Source: Octadecabacter dasysiphoniae (GTDB lineage: Bacteria > Pseudomonadota > Alphaproteobacteria > Rhodobacterales > Rhodobacteraceae). From it: a stretch of 64,000 bases of DNA. The position numbers were made by a program, and so were the translations under genes. How positions within the stretch are numbered: the first letter of the stretch is position 1; every line of letters starts with the position of its first letter. Positions 15,223 through 23,953 of the stretch are shown piece after piece. The notes beneath the pieces are model-generated. The model saw nothing but the letters and a program-made list of their open reading frames with translations, did not search any database and was not told where the DNA came from. Location of the stretch: positions 472,501-536,500 of the forward strand of contig NZ_JAKGAQ010000002.1 of NCBI RefSeq assembly GCF_021532615.1, in the 5' to 3' direction.

Positions 15223-16428
15223 ATGATCAAACCAATTTCAACGGCACTGGCCACGTCGCTTTTCGCGCTGGCTGCACTGCCGGCCGCCGCCCAAGACGCC
15301 AATTTATGTGGCGGCGCAGGTGCGAACGGGCAGTGGCTTGGTGGGGACGAAGCCTCATCCGATATCTCAACCACGGACAGCTACATTGAACAGATGGCGT
15401 TGGTCTTGTTGCGCAATGAATACGTCGGGTTGTTCACGGTTTCACAAGATGGCGATTACCGGATCGAAGCCCAAGGGCGTGGGGGCGGCGATACTGTTCT
15501 GGATGTGCGCGACGCCAGCGGCGAAATCGTCGCATCCGATGATGACAGCGGCGGCGATGCGGCCAGCCGTGCTGAAACTTACCTCACCGCAGGCACCTAT
15601 TGCGCGTCTATGCGCAGCTTTGACGGGTCCCCGCTGACGGCATTTGTGCGCGCCGCACGGATCGATCAGGAACCACTAACGGCTGGTTTCGCCGCACCAA
15701 GTGGTGGGGGCGACGGCGAATGCGACCTCAGCACCGCGCAACCTTTGGTCCTTGGGCAACCTGTTTCAAACCCGTGGTCCACCCAGAATGTCTATAGCCT
15801 GCGGATCGACACACCCATGGCCGTGTCGCTGACAGCAGAAAACGAGACAGCAGACCCGATCCTGACGTTGTTTGACCCGTCGGGCAATTGGCTCGCCGAG
15901 AACGACGATTTTGATGGGCTCAACAGCCGCATCGACATGGCAAACCCTTTGCCTGCCGGTGAATACTGCGTCGCAGTTGATCTATATGGTGACGAAAGCG
16001 TGCCGATCACGGTGACGGCAAAGGAATACGACGCTGCTGAAATTCAGCGCAATCTATACGCGCGCGGCGACGCAAGCCCACCACTGGACGGGACGTATCC
16101 TGTTGAACCACTGGGGGAGCTGGCAACACGCCTGCGCCAGGACGTAAACGTCAATGGTGATGCGACGTGGTATTCATTCGAGGTTTACGAGGGTGGTCTG
16201 GTCTTGGTCGAGGCAATCGCGCAAGGCCAAGGCGACCCCGTATTGGTCATGTACGACGATCTTGGCCGACAGGTCGGATACAATGATGACTATGACGGAA
16301 GCCTGAATTCATTGCTGACAGTGCGGGTGCAACCGGGCACTTATCTGGTGGCCGTGCGTCAGTTGGACAACGGCACGACAGGTTTTGTGCGGATGCTGTT
16401 TGAACGCTACGTTCCCGCCCGCCCATAA
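15223..16428 (+). CDS. Exported protein with three pre-peptidase-C-like (PPC) beta-sandwich repeats
   Basis: 401 residues; Sec signal peptide about 1-24 ending in AAAQDA. Three similar segments follow, about residues 65-150, 165-270 and 280-400, each with the PPC sequence of a xYxxxV/I strand, DPxLxLFDxxG, a DDxD acidic turn and a PAGxYxVxV strand (for example DPILTLFDPSGN, ENDDFDG, PLPAGEYCVAV). PPC domains usually accompany secreted peptidases, but no catalytic domain is present. Likely periplasmic or secreted, with Ca-binding-like acidic turns. ATG 15223 follows AAAGGG. It faces the caspase-like gene across a shared terminator. Confidence 0.82.
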   Translation: MIKPISTALATSLFALAALPAAAQDANLCGGAGANGQWLGGDEASSDISTTDSYIEQMALVLLRNEYVGLFTVSQDGDYRIEAQGRGGGDTVLDVRDASGEIVASDDDSGGDAASRAETYLTAGTYCASMRSFDGSPLTAFVRAARIDQEPLTAGFAAPSGGGDGECDLSTAQPLVLGQPVSNPWSTQNVYSLRIDTPMAVSLTAENETADPILTLFDPSGNWLAENDDFDGLNSRIDMANPLPAGEYCVAVDLYGDESVPITVTAKEYDAAEIQRNLYARGDASPPLDGTYPVEPLGELATRLRQDVNVNGDATWYSFEVYEGGLVLVEAIAQGQGDPVLVMYDDLGRQVGYNDDYDGSLNSLLTVRVQPGTYLVAVRQLDNGTTGFVRMLFERYVPARP

Positions 16429-16446
16429 GCGGATTGAAACGACACG

Positions 16447-16486
16447 AACCCCGTCCCAACCATGCGTTGGGGCGGGGTTTTGTTTT
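16447..16486. terminator. Bidirectional terminator between two convergent genes
   Basis: AACCCCGTCCCAAC, loop CATGC, GTTGGGGCGGGGTTTTG; symmetric enough to serve both strands. Confidence 0.85.
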
Positions 16487-16489
16487 TGA

Positions 16490-18169
16490 TCAGCGCCCCG
16501 GAACAGTGATTGAGATTGATCCCGTCATCAGCCCAACAGCCGTTGCACGGTCCACATATCCCGTAGCTGTCAGACCCTCAGCCTCTTGGTAGGCGACGAT
16601 GGCGTTGCGGGTATTTCCGTCAATGACACCGTCCAAGCGGCCGGGGTTATAGCCCAGATCGCGAAGACGCAGTTCCAACAATTGCGCCCGCACGCCTGAC
16701 AGGCGCAAATTGGATTCTTCGCCGCGTGATTGTGCGACCTGCGCGTCAGAAATGCGCGGTTCGCTCAGCGCTGTGATCTGCGCCAGCGCCTGCCCCGAAA
16801 AGACGCCAGACGGATAGGCCGCAAGATATTCTTGATATCCTGCGATGTCGTCTTGGCTGTCGGCAATTGACCATGCGGCGCGGTCGGCTGCCTCTGCGGC
16901 GCCGCGACGGCGGTCTTCGATCTCGGCCAAACGGGCCTTGGCGATGTTGGCAAACAGACCGTCAGGATAACGCGCAAGGTACGCCCGGAACCCCGGTTCA
17001 TCGCCGACCCCGCCAGTTTCACCCCAATAACTGCGATCAAGCGCTTCGGCTTGGGCACGCTCGCGGGCTTCCTCTGCTTCAATCTCGGCTTGTCGGCGGG
17101 ACGCTTGTGCATCCAGCAGATTAATTTGATCGCGCGACAAATAGGATGTCTGCGGAAACCCGTTTGATTGCTGCCAATTGGTAATCGCACCGCGCGACCC
17201 GGGGCCAAAAATCCCGTCCACGCCACGTGTATTGTAATTCAGCAGCGTCAGTTGCGATTGAACCGTGCGGCGTGCATTGCGATCCAGCCCCAAGGCTTCT
17301 TCGACCAACCGCGCAGCGCGGTTCGGTTCTGCCAAGATCGCCTCAATCTGTTGTTCGGCGTCATCCACGAACCGACCTGTCGGATAGCGCGCAACGTAAT
17401 TGCGGTACGCCACGACAGTGTCAGCGGCGGTCGTGCGATCCCACAACGCGGCCTCTGCGTTCAGATCAGCCTCTGTCGGGCCAGTCGGCGTTGGGTCCGG
17501 GGTTTCAACAATCACTTCGCCGGGCATCAAGGCCCAATTGGCTGGCAGGTATCCATCAACAAACAAGGATGGATTTGACAACAGCCGCCGACCGATCACC
17601 GCCTCCGGTTCGGTCAATTCACGCGATAATACAGTAGATGCCATTTGCGGTGTCGTTCGGATCACGGTGACACCTTGGGGAATGTCCAACGCACCGATAC
17701 CAGACGACAACGCGCTGTCGTCCATATCCAGATCATCAGGATCAGCCGCACCCAACAGCAAAACAGCCTGACCGGGGCGCGCGCCAAGCACCGCCAAAAG
17801 GCTATCAATCGCAAGGCCCGCGTCATCCACAGAAAACAAATCCGGTTCAGATGCTTCGGCCGTCAAAAGCCATGTGCGCGTGCCGTCTGTTACGAAATGG
17901 CCGGACAGGGCCACAACCAACCGGTCCGCATCGCCGACACTTTGCTGAAACGCCGACGCAAGGTCCTTGGCGGCTGCGACGCGGCTATTGGCGCGGCTGA
18001 ACACATCAAACCCCAGCGCGTCAAAGCGATCAGTGGCACCAAGCAAATCATCGGCACGGTTCACCCGATCAAGCTGTTCATACCGCTCCATCCCAAGAAT
18101 AAGGGCGGCATCCTGCGCCCAAACGGGCAGCGGCAACATCAGGGCGGTGGTCAGTAAAAGCGAACGCAT
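16490..18169 (-). CDS. Exported caspase-like (probably inactive) protein with two peptidoglycan-binding domains
   Basis: 559 residues from ATG 18169 (AAAGGA upstream). Signal peptide 1-19 (ending VWAQ). A C14/caspase-like domain follows (about 20-200: ALILGMERYEQL, the DRFDALGFDVF helix, ALSGHF with the histidine-site motif). Where active members have Asp-Ala-Cys the sequence reads LLLGAADPDD, so the catalytic cysteine is missing. Three copies of a YxxYLxxYPxGxF motif (YRNYVARYPTGRF, FRAYLARYPDGLF, YQEYLAAYPSGVF) lie between two peptidoglycan-binding-1 domains (about 285-345, GVDGIFGPGSRGAI; and 490-550, RLDGVIDGNTRNAI). Periplasmic; probably a cell-wall-attached scaffold rather than a protease. 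Confidence 0.8.
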   Translation of the reverse strand: MRSLLLTTALMLPLPVWAQDAALILGMERYEQLDRVNRADDLLGATDRFDALGFDVFSRANSRVAAAKDLASAFQQSVGDADRLVVALSGHFVTDGTRTWLLTAEASEPDLFSVDDAGLAIDSLLAVLGARPGQAVLLLGAADPDDLDMDDSALSSGIGALDIPQGVTVIRTTPQMASTVLSRELTEPEAVIGRRLLSNPSLFVDGYLPANWALMPGEVIVETPDPTPTGPTEADLNAEAALWDRTTAADTVVAYRNYVARYPTGRFVDDAEQQIEAILAEPNRAARLVEEALGLDRNARRTVQSQLTLLNYNTRGVDGIFGPGSRGAITNWQQSNGFPQTSYLSRDQINLLDAQASRRQAEIEAEEARERAQAEALDRSYWGETGGVGDEPGFRAYLARYPDGLFANIAKARLAEIEDRRRGAAEAADRAAWSIADSQDDIAGYQEYLAAYPSGVFSGQALAQITALSEPRISDAQVAQSRGEESNLRLSGVRAQLLELRLRDLGYNPGRLDGVIDGNTRNAIVAYQEAEGLTATGYVDRATAVGLMTGSISITVPGR

Positions 18170-18310
18170 GGTGGGTCCTTTCGATTGGATCTGCATACAT
18201 TTGGCCCGCATTCAGATCCGATATACAATAACACCGCGACGTATCGCGGTATTGCGGTTGCAGCCCATCTTCGTCATCCCTGTCCCACACGCAAGACACC
18301 GGATGTTTCA

Positions 18311-19153
18311 ATGAACTACACAGACGATTTTTCGCCGGATGCGCTCGACCCGCGAATCACGGTTCACGAAGGCGCCCAAATTGTTGAAATCGACTTTACC
18401 GGCCTGTATTTCCACACCAGCGCCGATGTGAACGCCTTTTATGACCGGGTTGAGGCGCGGATCTACGAAACAGGTGAAGCGCAGTGGTTCTTTATGGTGA
18501 ACACGCAAGACTACCGCGTCGATGGGGACGCATGGTTTGCCTTCACGCGGCGCGGGTTGGATTTGAACGAAGGCCACGGAATGAAAACCGTGCGCTACGA
18601 CGCCGACCCGATGACGGTGAAACAAATCGCAAAGGCGAAGGGAACCGACCGTGCGAACCCGAACCTGTTTGGATCACGCGAGGAGGCATTGGAATTCCTC
18701 AAATCACTACCCTCCAAACGGCGCGAACGCACCGCGCACCACCCCAATTTCCACAAAGCCGAATTCCTGCGCCGTCTGGCGTTTGACGAAGACACAGGCA
18801 TCCTTGAAATTGATCTCTCCGGCATGAGCCTTGAACATTCGCGCGACGTCAACGACGTCCACAACTGGACCGAAGAAGCGATCCGCGCGACGCGGCATAA
18901 ATGGTGGGTCATCTTCAATTACGAAGGCACGCGCATCCAGTCGCGGGCTTGGGTGCAGTTTTCACTGCGATCCGATGCGTTCAACGCAGAATATTCCATG
19001 GGGTCCGTCCGCTACGCGATGGGATCAGAAACCGAGGCTGACAAACGCCTGCGTTATGAGGCCAAAACAACCCGCCCCAACATCCGCAACACCCGCACAG
19101 AAGCGTTGGCACGGCTTGAGGAGTTGCGCGCAGAATACGCCGCGAACCATTAG
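18311..19153 (+). CDS. Uncharacterised protein made of a duplicated STAS-like domain
   Basis: 280 residues from ATG 18311. No signal peptide or membrane span. Residues 19-133 and 159-272 are related: each starts with an acidic residue run and a beta strand (IVEIDFTGL / ILEIDLSGM), then a helix after DVN, a WW/WF-hydrophobic strand (QWFFMVNTQDY / KWWVIFNYEGT), an AW-F segment, a VRY strand and a C-terminal helix with (R/T)EEAL/TEALARLEEL. This order resembles SpoIIAA/STAS-type domains, an inference from pattern only. Divergent from the caspase-like gene, about 140 bp between starts. Function unknown. Confidence 0.75.
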   Translation: MNYTDDFSPDALDPRITVHEGAQIVEIDFTGLYFHTSADVNAFYDRVEARIYETGEAQWFFMVNTQDYRVDGDAWFAFTRRGLDLNEGHGMKTVRYDADPMTVKQIAKAKGTDRANPNLFGSREEALEFLKSLPSKRRERTAHHPNFHKAEFLRRLAFDEDTGILEIDLSGMSLEHSRDVNDVHNWTEEAIRATRHKWWVIFNYEGTRIQSRAWVQFSLRSDAFNAEYSMGSVRYAMGSETEADKRLRYEAKTTRPNIRNTRTEALARLEELRAEYAANH

Positions 19154-19229
19154 GCCAGACAGGGTTGTACGATTGGGCCGCACACCTATGCTGATAGCGG
19201 CAGATATGCCCCAACAGTTAGGACCCGAC

Positions 19230-20261
19230 ATGCTGATCTGGCTTCGCAGCGAATCCCGCGACAATGAATCCCGCACGCCCTTAACACCGGACGGGGCCGC
19301 ACAGCTGATCGCCAAAGGCTGGCGCGTCGTTGTTGAAGGGGATGATCACCGCTGCATCCCAACCACTGACTATGCCTCAGTAGGGTGCGAAATCACGCGC
19401 GCCGGATCATGGGTGGGCGCCCCGAAAGGTGCGATCATTCTAGGGCTCAAAGAACTCCCCGATGATGGAACCGATCTTATCCACCGCCACATCATGTTCG
19501 GGCATGCGTTTAAGGCGCAATTGTCCGGTCGCGTCTTGCTAGATCGGTTCAAATCAGGCGGTGGAACGCTGCTTGATCTGGAATATCTGGTTGATGAAAC
19601 AGGCCGCCGGGTGGCCGCGTTTGGGTTTTGGGCAGGCTATGCTGGCGCTGCTTTATCTGTGATGGCGTGGGGCCGTCAGCAAAGGGGCGCGACGTTGGGT
19701 GCGGTGGACATGTTCACATCGGCCCAAGTGATGGCCGACGCGGCAAAGGCCGAATTGGGCGCCCCCCCCAGCGCATTGATCATCGGTGCTTTGGGTCGCG
19801 TGGGCAGCGGGGCCGCCGCCCTGTGCAAAGCCGTCGGAATTGAACCCACAGGCTGGGACATCGCCGAGACCGCCCACGGCGGACCATTCCCCGAAATCCT
19901 GACGCATGACATTTTATTGAATTGCATCCTCGCCCACGAAGGCGCGCCTGTGTTTGTCCACGCGGATGCAGGCAGCACGGATCGCAAACTGTCTGTGATC
20001 GGCGATATTGCCTGTGATCCCGACAGCGATTATTCCCCCATCAAGGTCTATGATCGTGCAACGACTTGGGATGCGCCGACTTTGCGGGCCCACGACGACC
20101 CGCCGCTTGATGTTATGGCGATTGATAATCTGCCCTCGTTACTACCCTCCGAAAGCACCGAGGATTTCGCAGCGCAGTTGTTGCCACATCTGTTGATGCT
20201 CGATCAGATCGACAAAAGTGTCTGGGGCCGCGCAACGCAGACCTTCAACAACCACGTCTAA
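19230..20261 (+). CDS. Saccharopine dehydrogenase (L-lysine-forming) family protein
   Basis: 343 residues from ATG 19230 with TTAGGA upstream; in-frame ATGs at 19206 and 19188 are possible. The N-terminal segment (WLRSESRDNESRTPLTPDGAAQL) carries the RxxExRTPL start shared by alanine dehydrogenase, transhydrogenase and LYS1-type saccharopine dehydrogenases. A Rossmann domain is seen around LIIGALGRVGSGAAALC, and MFGHAFK and NCILAHE fit the LYS1 subgroup. That enzyme interconverts saccharopine with lysine plus 2-oxoglutarate. Because dapB is present in the same window, lysine is made by the DAP route, so this enzyme is more likely catabolic or broader in substrate. Its stop interlocks with DUF3775 (CTAA). 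Confidence 0.82.
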   Translation: MLIWLRSESRDNESRTPLTPDGAAQLIAKGWRVVVEGDDHRCIPTTDYASVGCEITRAGSWVGAPKGAIILGLKELPDDGTDLIHRHIMFGHAFKAQLSGRVLLDRFKSGGGTLLDLEYLVDETGRRVAAFGFWAGYAGAALSVMAWGRQQRGATLGAVDMFTSAQVMADAAKAELGAPPSALIIGALGRVGSGAAALCKAVGIEPTGWDIAETAHGGPFPEILTHDILLNCILAHEGAPVFVHADAGSTDRKLSVIGDIACDPDSDYSPIKVYDRATTWDAPTLRAHDDPPLDVMAIDNLPSLLPSESTEDFAAQLLPHLLMLDQIDKSVWGRATQTFNNHV

Positions 20262-20572
20262 TACAGGTCGTTCTCTTCGGATCGCGCTGACACGCCCAGC
20301 GCGTCCAGTCCGTTTTCAAGGTGGTCTGGCAAAAGCGGCGACCCCGCGAGGTAATCTTCGGTAGGCGTTGTTGCCTCATCCAAGGCCGTATTATGGGCCT
20401 CGTCAAAATCTGCCGCATCAAAGCTATCGCGCCCGATCCACATGATAGCCACAAGATCAGCTTGTTCGCCTTGCGTCAGATTAGACACGAAGCCGTCAAA
20501 CTCGGCCCGCCTGTGGGGCAGGTCGCGGGCGAGGATGATGACTTCCGCCACTTTATCAGTTGTAATTTTCAT
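20258..20572 (-). CDS. DUF3775 domain protein
   Basis: 104 residues. Family features visible are KITTDKVAEVIILARD at the start, the central DLVAIMWIGR segment, and the end YLAGSPLLPDHLENGLDALG. Small, acidic and cytosolic. Widespread in Alphaproteobacteria; no function is known to me. It is separated by 71 bp from the SDR gene and is probably its own unit. Confidence 0.85.
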   Translation of the reverse strand: MKITTDKVAEVIILARDLPHRRAEFDGFVSNLTQGEQADLVAIMWIGRDSFDAADFDEAHNTALDEATTPTEDYLAGSPLLPDHLENGLDALGVSARSEENDLY

Positions 20573-20643
20573 GACGTTCTCCCGTGCAATGACGACAGGG
20601 TGCCAAATTTCGCAGGGCTGCGCCTTGATCTAGGACAAACGGA

Positions 20644-21378
20644 TTACTTGCCGAAAATCCGGTAGTACAGCCAATCAGGAAGAAACTGGGATGCACGAAA
20701 TACCAACGAAAACGCGGTCGGAAAACTGCGTTTGAAGCGTCCCGAATTCATATGGTCAAACATCACTTGCCCGGCCTGCGCAGGTTCCATGATGAACGGC
20801 ATGTTGAAATCGTTTTTATCAGTCAGTCGCGTTTTGATGAACCCTGGGTTGGCGACCTGAACATCGACGCCCGTTTTGCGCAGGTCCGCATACATACATT
20901 CCGCAAGCGACATCGTGCCCGCCTTGGACGCCGTGTACCCGATCGACCCCGGCAAACCGCGAAAACCGGTCAACGATGATGTAATCACGATATGCCCATC
21001 GTCCTTAGCCACCATCGCAGGCACCACCTGCCCCAAAACACGAACAAAACCCGTGAAATTGATATCAACCATGGCGGTGGCCTTTTCGGCGTCCCACTCA
21101 TCCGCCCCGAACGGCCAATAGACGCCTGCCAACAGCACAACACCGTCAACATCGCCCACGGCCTCTGCTGCCGCTTTGACGCTGTCATCATCGCTGATGT
21201 CGATGGTCTGATAGGATGCCTTGCCGTGCATGTCTTTCACGGCCTCGGCCAACGTATCCTCAGAACGCGCGGACAGGATGACTTCGGCACCTTGACGGCT
21301 GATGATTTCCGCCAGCGCCTTGCCCAACCCTTCACTGGCCCCGATCAGCCAGTACCGTTTTCCCTGCCAGTCGCGCAT
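20644..21378 (-). CDS. SDR family oxidoreductase of the RpoE-linked cluster
   Basis: 244 residues from ATG 21378, with GGAGAATAAAGTA upstream inside the end of the preceding gene's reading frame neighbourhood. NAD(P)-binding loop IGASEGLGKAL near residue 10, the catalytic Ser in ITSSLTG and YTASKAG with catalytic Tyr and Lys. Lipid-acting DltE-like SDRs have this length. It is the last gene of a five-gene leftward operon (FAD oxidoreductase, DUF1365, MFS, DUF3833, SDR), starting just before the DUF3833 stop, so it is translationally coupled. Confidence 0.9.
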   Translation of the reverse strand: MRDWQGKRYWLIGASEGLGKALAEIISRQGAEVILSARSEDTLAEAVKDMHGKASYQTIDISDDDSVKAAAEAVGDVDGVVLLAGVYWPFGADEWDAEKATAMVDINFTGFVRVLGQVVPAMVAKDDGHIVITSSLTGFRGLPGSIGYTASKAGTMSLAECMYADLRKTGVDVQVANPGFIKTRLTDKNDFNMPFIMEPAQAGQVMFDHMNSGRFKRSFPTAFSLVFRASQFLPDWLYYRIFGK

Positions 21379-21382
21379 TACT

Positions 21383-21961
21383 TTATTCTCCGGGTTGCAT
21401 GGATGATGCATTTTTTGGGCGCATCGTTGCGACCAATTCCGCCACCTTGATCCCGAATTTGCGGAACTGGCTGCGGTTCATCACATTGCCATTGGGCGTC
21501 ATATACATCCAATCGTTGACCTTCAGAACATGCCCGCCGGCTTCGTCCGTCAGCTTGATGTCGTAATTCAGCTGCACCGCAGATCCATGCTGTTGGCCTG
21601 TGCCAACGCCAACCAGATCGGGCGCTTCGGCCTTCATTGATCCATCATTGCCCAGTGTGAATTTCCATTCGCGGTGTTGGACATTGCCGCTGTCGTACCG
21701 GAATTCTTCACGCACGGTACCGATGTTGCCGTCCCAGCTCGCGATGAAATCCGCCTCGAACCGCGATGTGACCCGCCCTGTGGGGCCGTAGATCACGCCT
21801 TCGCATTCAATGGGGCCATTGAACACGTCCCGCATGTTGAACTGCGGCCCGTCTGAATAATCAGCAGGTGCCTGCGCCATAAAAGACGCGTATCGGCCGC
21901 GCAGGATCAAAAGGGCGGCAACCGCAGCGGCCCCCAGCAGGAATAGGATCGTGGACGTCAT
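21383..21961 (-). CDS. DUF3833 family protein
   Basis: 192 residues. One N-terminal membrane span (STILFLLGAAAVAALLILRG) and a lipocalin-like beta-rich domain with family segments FNGPIECEGVIYGPTGRV, FIASWDG, REWKFTLGNDG and WMYMTPNGNVMNRSQ. Likely periplasmic and anchored. In Rhodobacter the equivalent gene lies in a cluster controlled by RpoE-ChrR, and this one is in the same position, between MFS and SDR genes. A role in lipid modification or trafficking is inferred from its partners. Confidence 0.88.
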   Translation of the reverse strand: MTSTILFLLGAAAVAALLILRGRYASFMAQAPADYSDGPQFNMRDVFNGPIECEGVIYGPTGRVTSRFEADFIASWDGNIGTVREEFRYDSGNVQHREWKFTLGNDGSMKAEAPDLVGVGTGQQHGSAVQLNYDIKLTDEAGGHVLKVNDWMYMTPNGNVMNRSQFRKFGIKVAELVATMRPKNASSMQPGE

Positions 21962-21965
21962 CGGT

Positions 21966-23201
21966 TCAGTCCTCCAGTTTGGTCATGGCCAGCAACGCGA
22001 TGGCCAGAAGTTTCAGCAAGGACGGCACAAGCGCATAAAGCACCGTCAATAATGTCAGAACCTGCGCAGTGTTGTCCGTGCCTGCCTGAAATCCCTGCAA
22101 TTCGAGCAAGGGCAACAACAGCACGGCCGCGAAGGCCAATGTAAATTTCGAAACCAACGACCACAGGCCAAAGCCCTGTCCGCCGTTGGGGGATATGATA
22201 CTCATACGTTTGGCGAACATCGCCGGGAGCAAAGTTAAATCGGCACCAATTGTCGCACCCGACAAAACGCAGATAATCGCAAAGGCGGTGACGTCGCCGG
22301 TGCCCAGTGTGAAGGCCCATCCAAAAGACGCCACGGCCAACACCATCGCCCACAACAGCACCGGTTTCGCGCCGAATTTACGGGCCAATACAGACCAGAA
22401 CGGCGATGAAACTGCTGCTGACAAAAAGAACAAAACCAAAAGCGGCCCTTCCCATCCTTGGGCGCCAAGGCGGCTTTCGACGAAGAACAGGAACAACGTC
22501 GATGATACGGCAAGCGGCGTCGCGTTGATCAACGCAAGCAACAACAAACGGCGCGCAGTTGGGTCATTTATGATATCGCGGATCGGGGTTGGCTCTTGGG
22601 CCGTGGACGCAGGTGTCCATTCGCGCCACATGAAAGCCGCGACAATCACGGTGGCGATCGCAAATCCCCAAGCAAAGGTCGCGAAGGGGTCGTCTGAATA
22701 ATCCAACAACAACGTCGGCGCGATTGCAGCCAAACATATCCCCAACAGCGCACCGCTTTCGCGCCATGCGGCCAGTCGCACGTGGCCATCATGGCTGTCG
22801 CCCACCTTGGCGATGCCTTGGGCGTAAAAATTGATGGTGAGAAAACTGAATGCGCTAAACAGCCCTGTAATCGTCAGGCCAAACCACCACACCGGATCAA
22901 TCGGTGGCGCAATGGCGAACAAACCAATCATTGACAGCGCCAGAATGGCTGCGCCGAACGTCACGGCAATTGCCTTGGCTGCCCGTAGGCGTTCAGACAA
23001 CCAACCCAGCAGTGGGTCTTGCACAAAATCAAAGAACCGCAAGCCACCCAAAACCGCGCCAAGCACCGTCAGGCTGACGCCATAGGTGTCGGCATAGTAT
23101 TTCGGCGCATAAATATAGATCGGCAGGCCCGCACCCGACAGAACGGCCGCGAACCCCGTATAGGCGGGATAGCGTTGGGATAGGGCGTGGCTAAGGCTCA
23201 T
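21966..23201 (-). CDS. MFS transporter of the RpoE-linked cluster
   Basis: 411 residues from ATG 23201; the longer frame to 23261 would overlap far into DUF1365. About twelve membrane spans. The N terminus (YTGFAAVLSGAGLPIYIYAPKYYAD) and the DPLLGWLSERLR loop match the GPH/MelB-type branch of the major facilitator superfamily, whose members include sodium-sugar symporters and also lipid transporters such as MFSD2. ATGA overlap with DUF1365 upstream. Given the lipid-modifying neighbours, lipid transport is an attractive but untested possibility. Confidence 0.9.
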   Translation of the reverse strand: MSLSHALSQRYPAYTGFAAVLSGAGLPIYIYAPKYYADTYGVSLTVLGAVLGGLRFFDFVQDPLLGWLSERLRAAKAIAVTFGAAILALSMIGLFAIAPPIDPVWWFGLTITGLFSAFSFLTINFYAQGIAKVGDSHDGHVRLAAWRESGALLGICLAAIAPTLLLDYSDDPFATFAWGFAIATVIVAAFMWREWTPASTAQEPTPIRDIINDPTARRLLLLALINATPLAVSSTLFLFFVESRLGAQGWEGPLLVLFFLSAAVSSPFWSVLARKFGAKPVLLWAMVLAVASFGWAFTLGTGDVTAFAIICVLSGATIGADLTLLPAMFAKRMSIISPNGGQGFGLWSLVSKFTLAFAAVLLLPLLELQGFQAGTDNTAQVLTLLTVLYALVPSLLKLLAIALLAMTKLED

Positions 23202-23953
23202 CTTGTGACGTCTTTTGCGGGCGGCTCTGGGCGCGGGCGATACCCAGCACCTTTCCACCACAGCTTAACCGCCTGCCAATGGATCAACGCCAACACACGG
23301 CGCGATCCGAACGGGCGGCGCAACATGGCCTTCAGAATACTCGTGTTTGTTAGCGGTTTTCTCGGCCCCGTCAGGGTCGCAATCAAACCGGCATGATCTT
23401 CGGAAAAATCGATCCAGACGCCGATGCTGTCGGGCTGGATATCAAAACGAAAGGTGTATTCCCCCGCGATGTCCTGAAACGGAGACACATGGAAAATCTT
23501 TTGCGCGGAAATCGTATCCGCCTTCGTGATCGCGCGCAGATCATCATGGTGGCACAAATATGAATGACGGTCGCCAAACGTATTGGACACTTCGGCGATA
23601 ACGACCCGCAATGTGCCTGCCTCATCATAACAGAGCCAGAACGACACAGGGTTGAAGACATGCCCCAACACCCGCGGCTGCGCGAGAAGTTCGACACGCC
23701 CTTTGACGTTAAGCTGATGGTGTTGAAGAACATCGCGAACCCACGCCGCGCCAATCCCGGCCTTTGGCGCGCCGCCATGGTCAACATCATGCAAAGACAT
23801 CACGCCACGCCCATTGCGCGAAAACAGCGCGGGATGATCAATGTCCTTTTCGGCATCCAACAACACGTAGTCGATGGAATAACGGAACGCGTTTTTCGTC
23901 TCGCCCCGCCTGCCGTGATAGGTTTCACCCGCGATATGTTGGATTGTCGTCAC
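23198..23953 (-). CDS. DUF1365 family protein
   Basis: 251 residues. Family segments are HGRRGETKNAFRYSIDYVL at the start, DHGGAPKAGIGAAWVRDVL, LAQPRVLGHVFNPVSFWLCYD, and VIAEVSNTFGDRHSYL. DUF1365 genes are regularly paired with FAD amine-oxidase-like proteins and often with cyclopropane-fatty-acid synthases; in Rhodobacter sphaeroides (from memory) the orthologue belongs to the singlet-oxygen regulon and to modified fatty acid metabolism. It overlaps both neighbours by ATGA. No cyclopropane synthase gene is visible here. Confidence 0.9.
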   Translation of the reverse strand: MTTIQHIAGETYHGRRGETKNAFRYSIDYVLLDAEKDIDHPALFSRNGRGVMSLHDVDHGGAPKAGIGAAWVRDVLQHHQLNVKGRVELLAQPRVLGHVFNPVSFWLCYDEAGTLRVVIAEVSNTFGDRHSYLCHHDDLRAITKADTISAQKIFHVSPFQDIAGEYTFRFDIQPDSIGVWIDFSEDHAGLIATLTGPRKPLTNTSILKAMLRRPFGSRRVLALIHWQAVKLWWKGAGYRPRPEPPAKDVTR

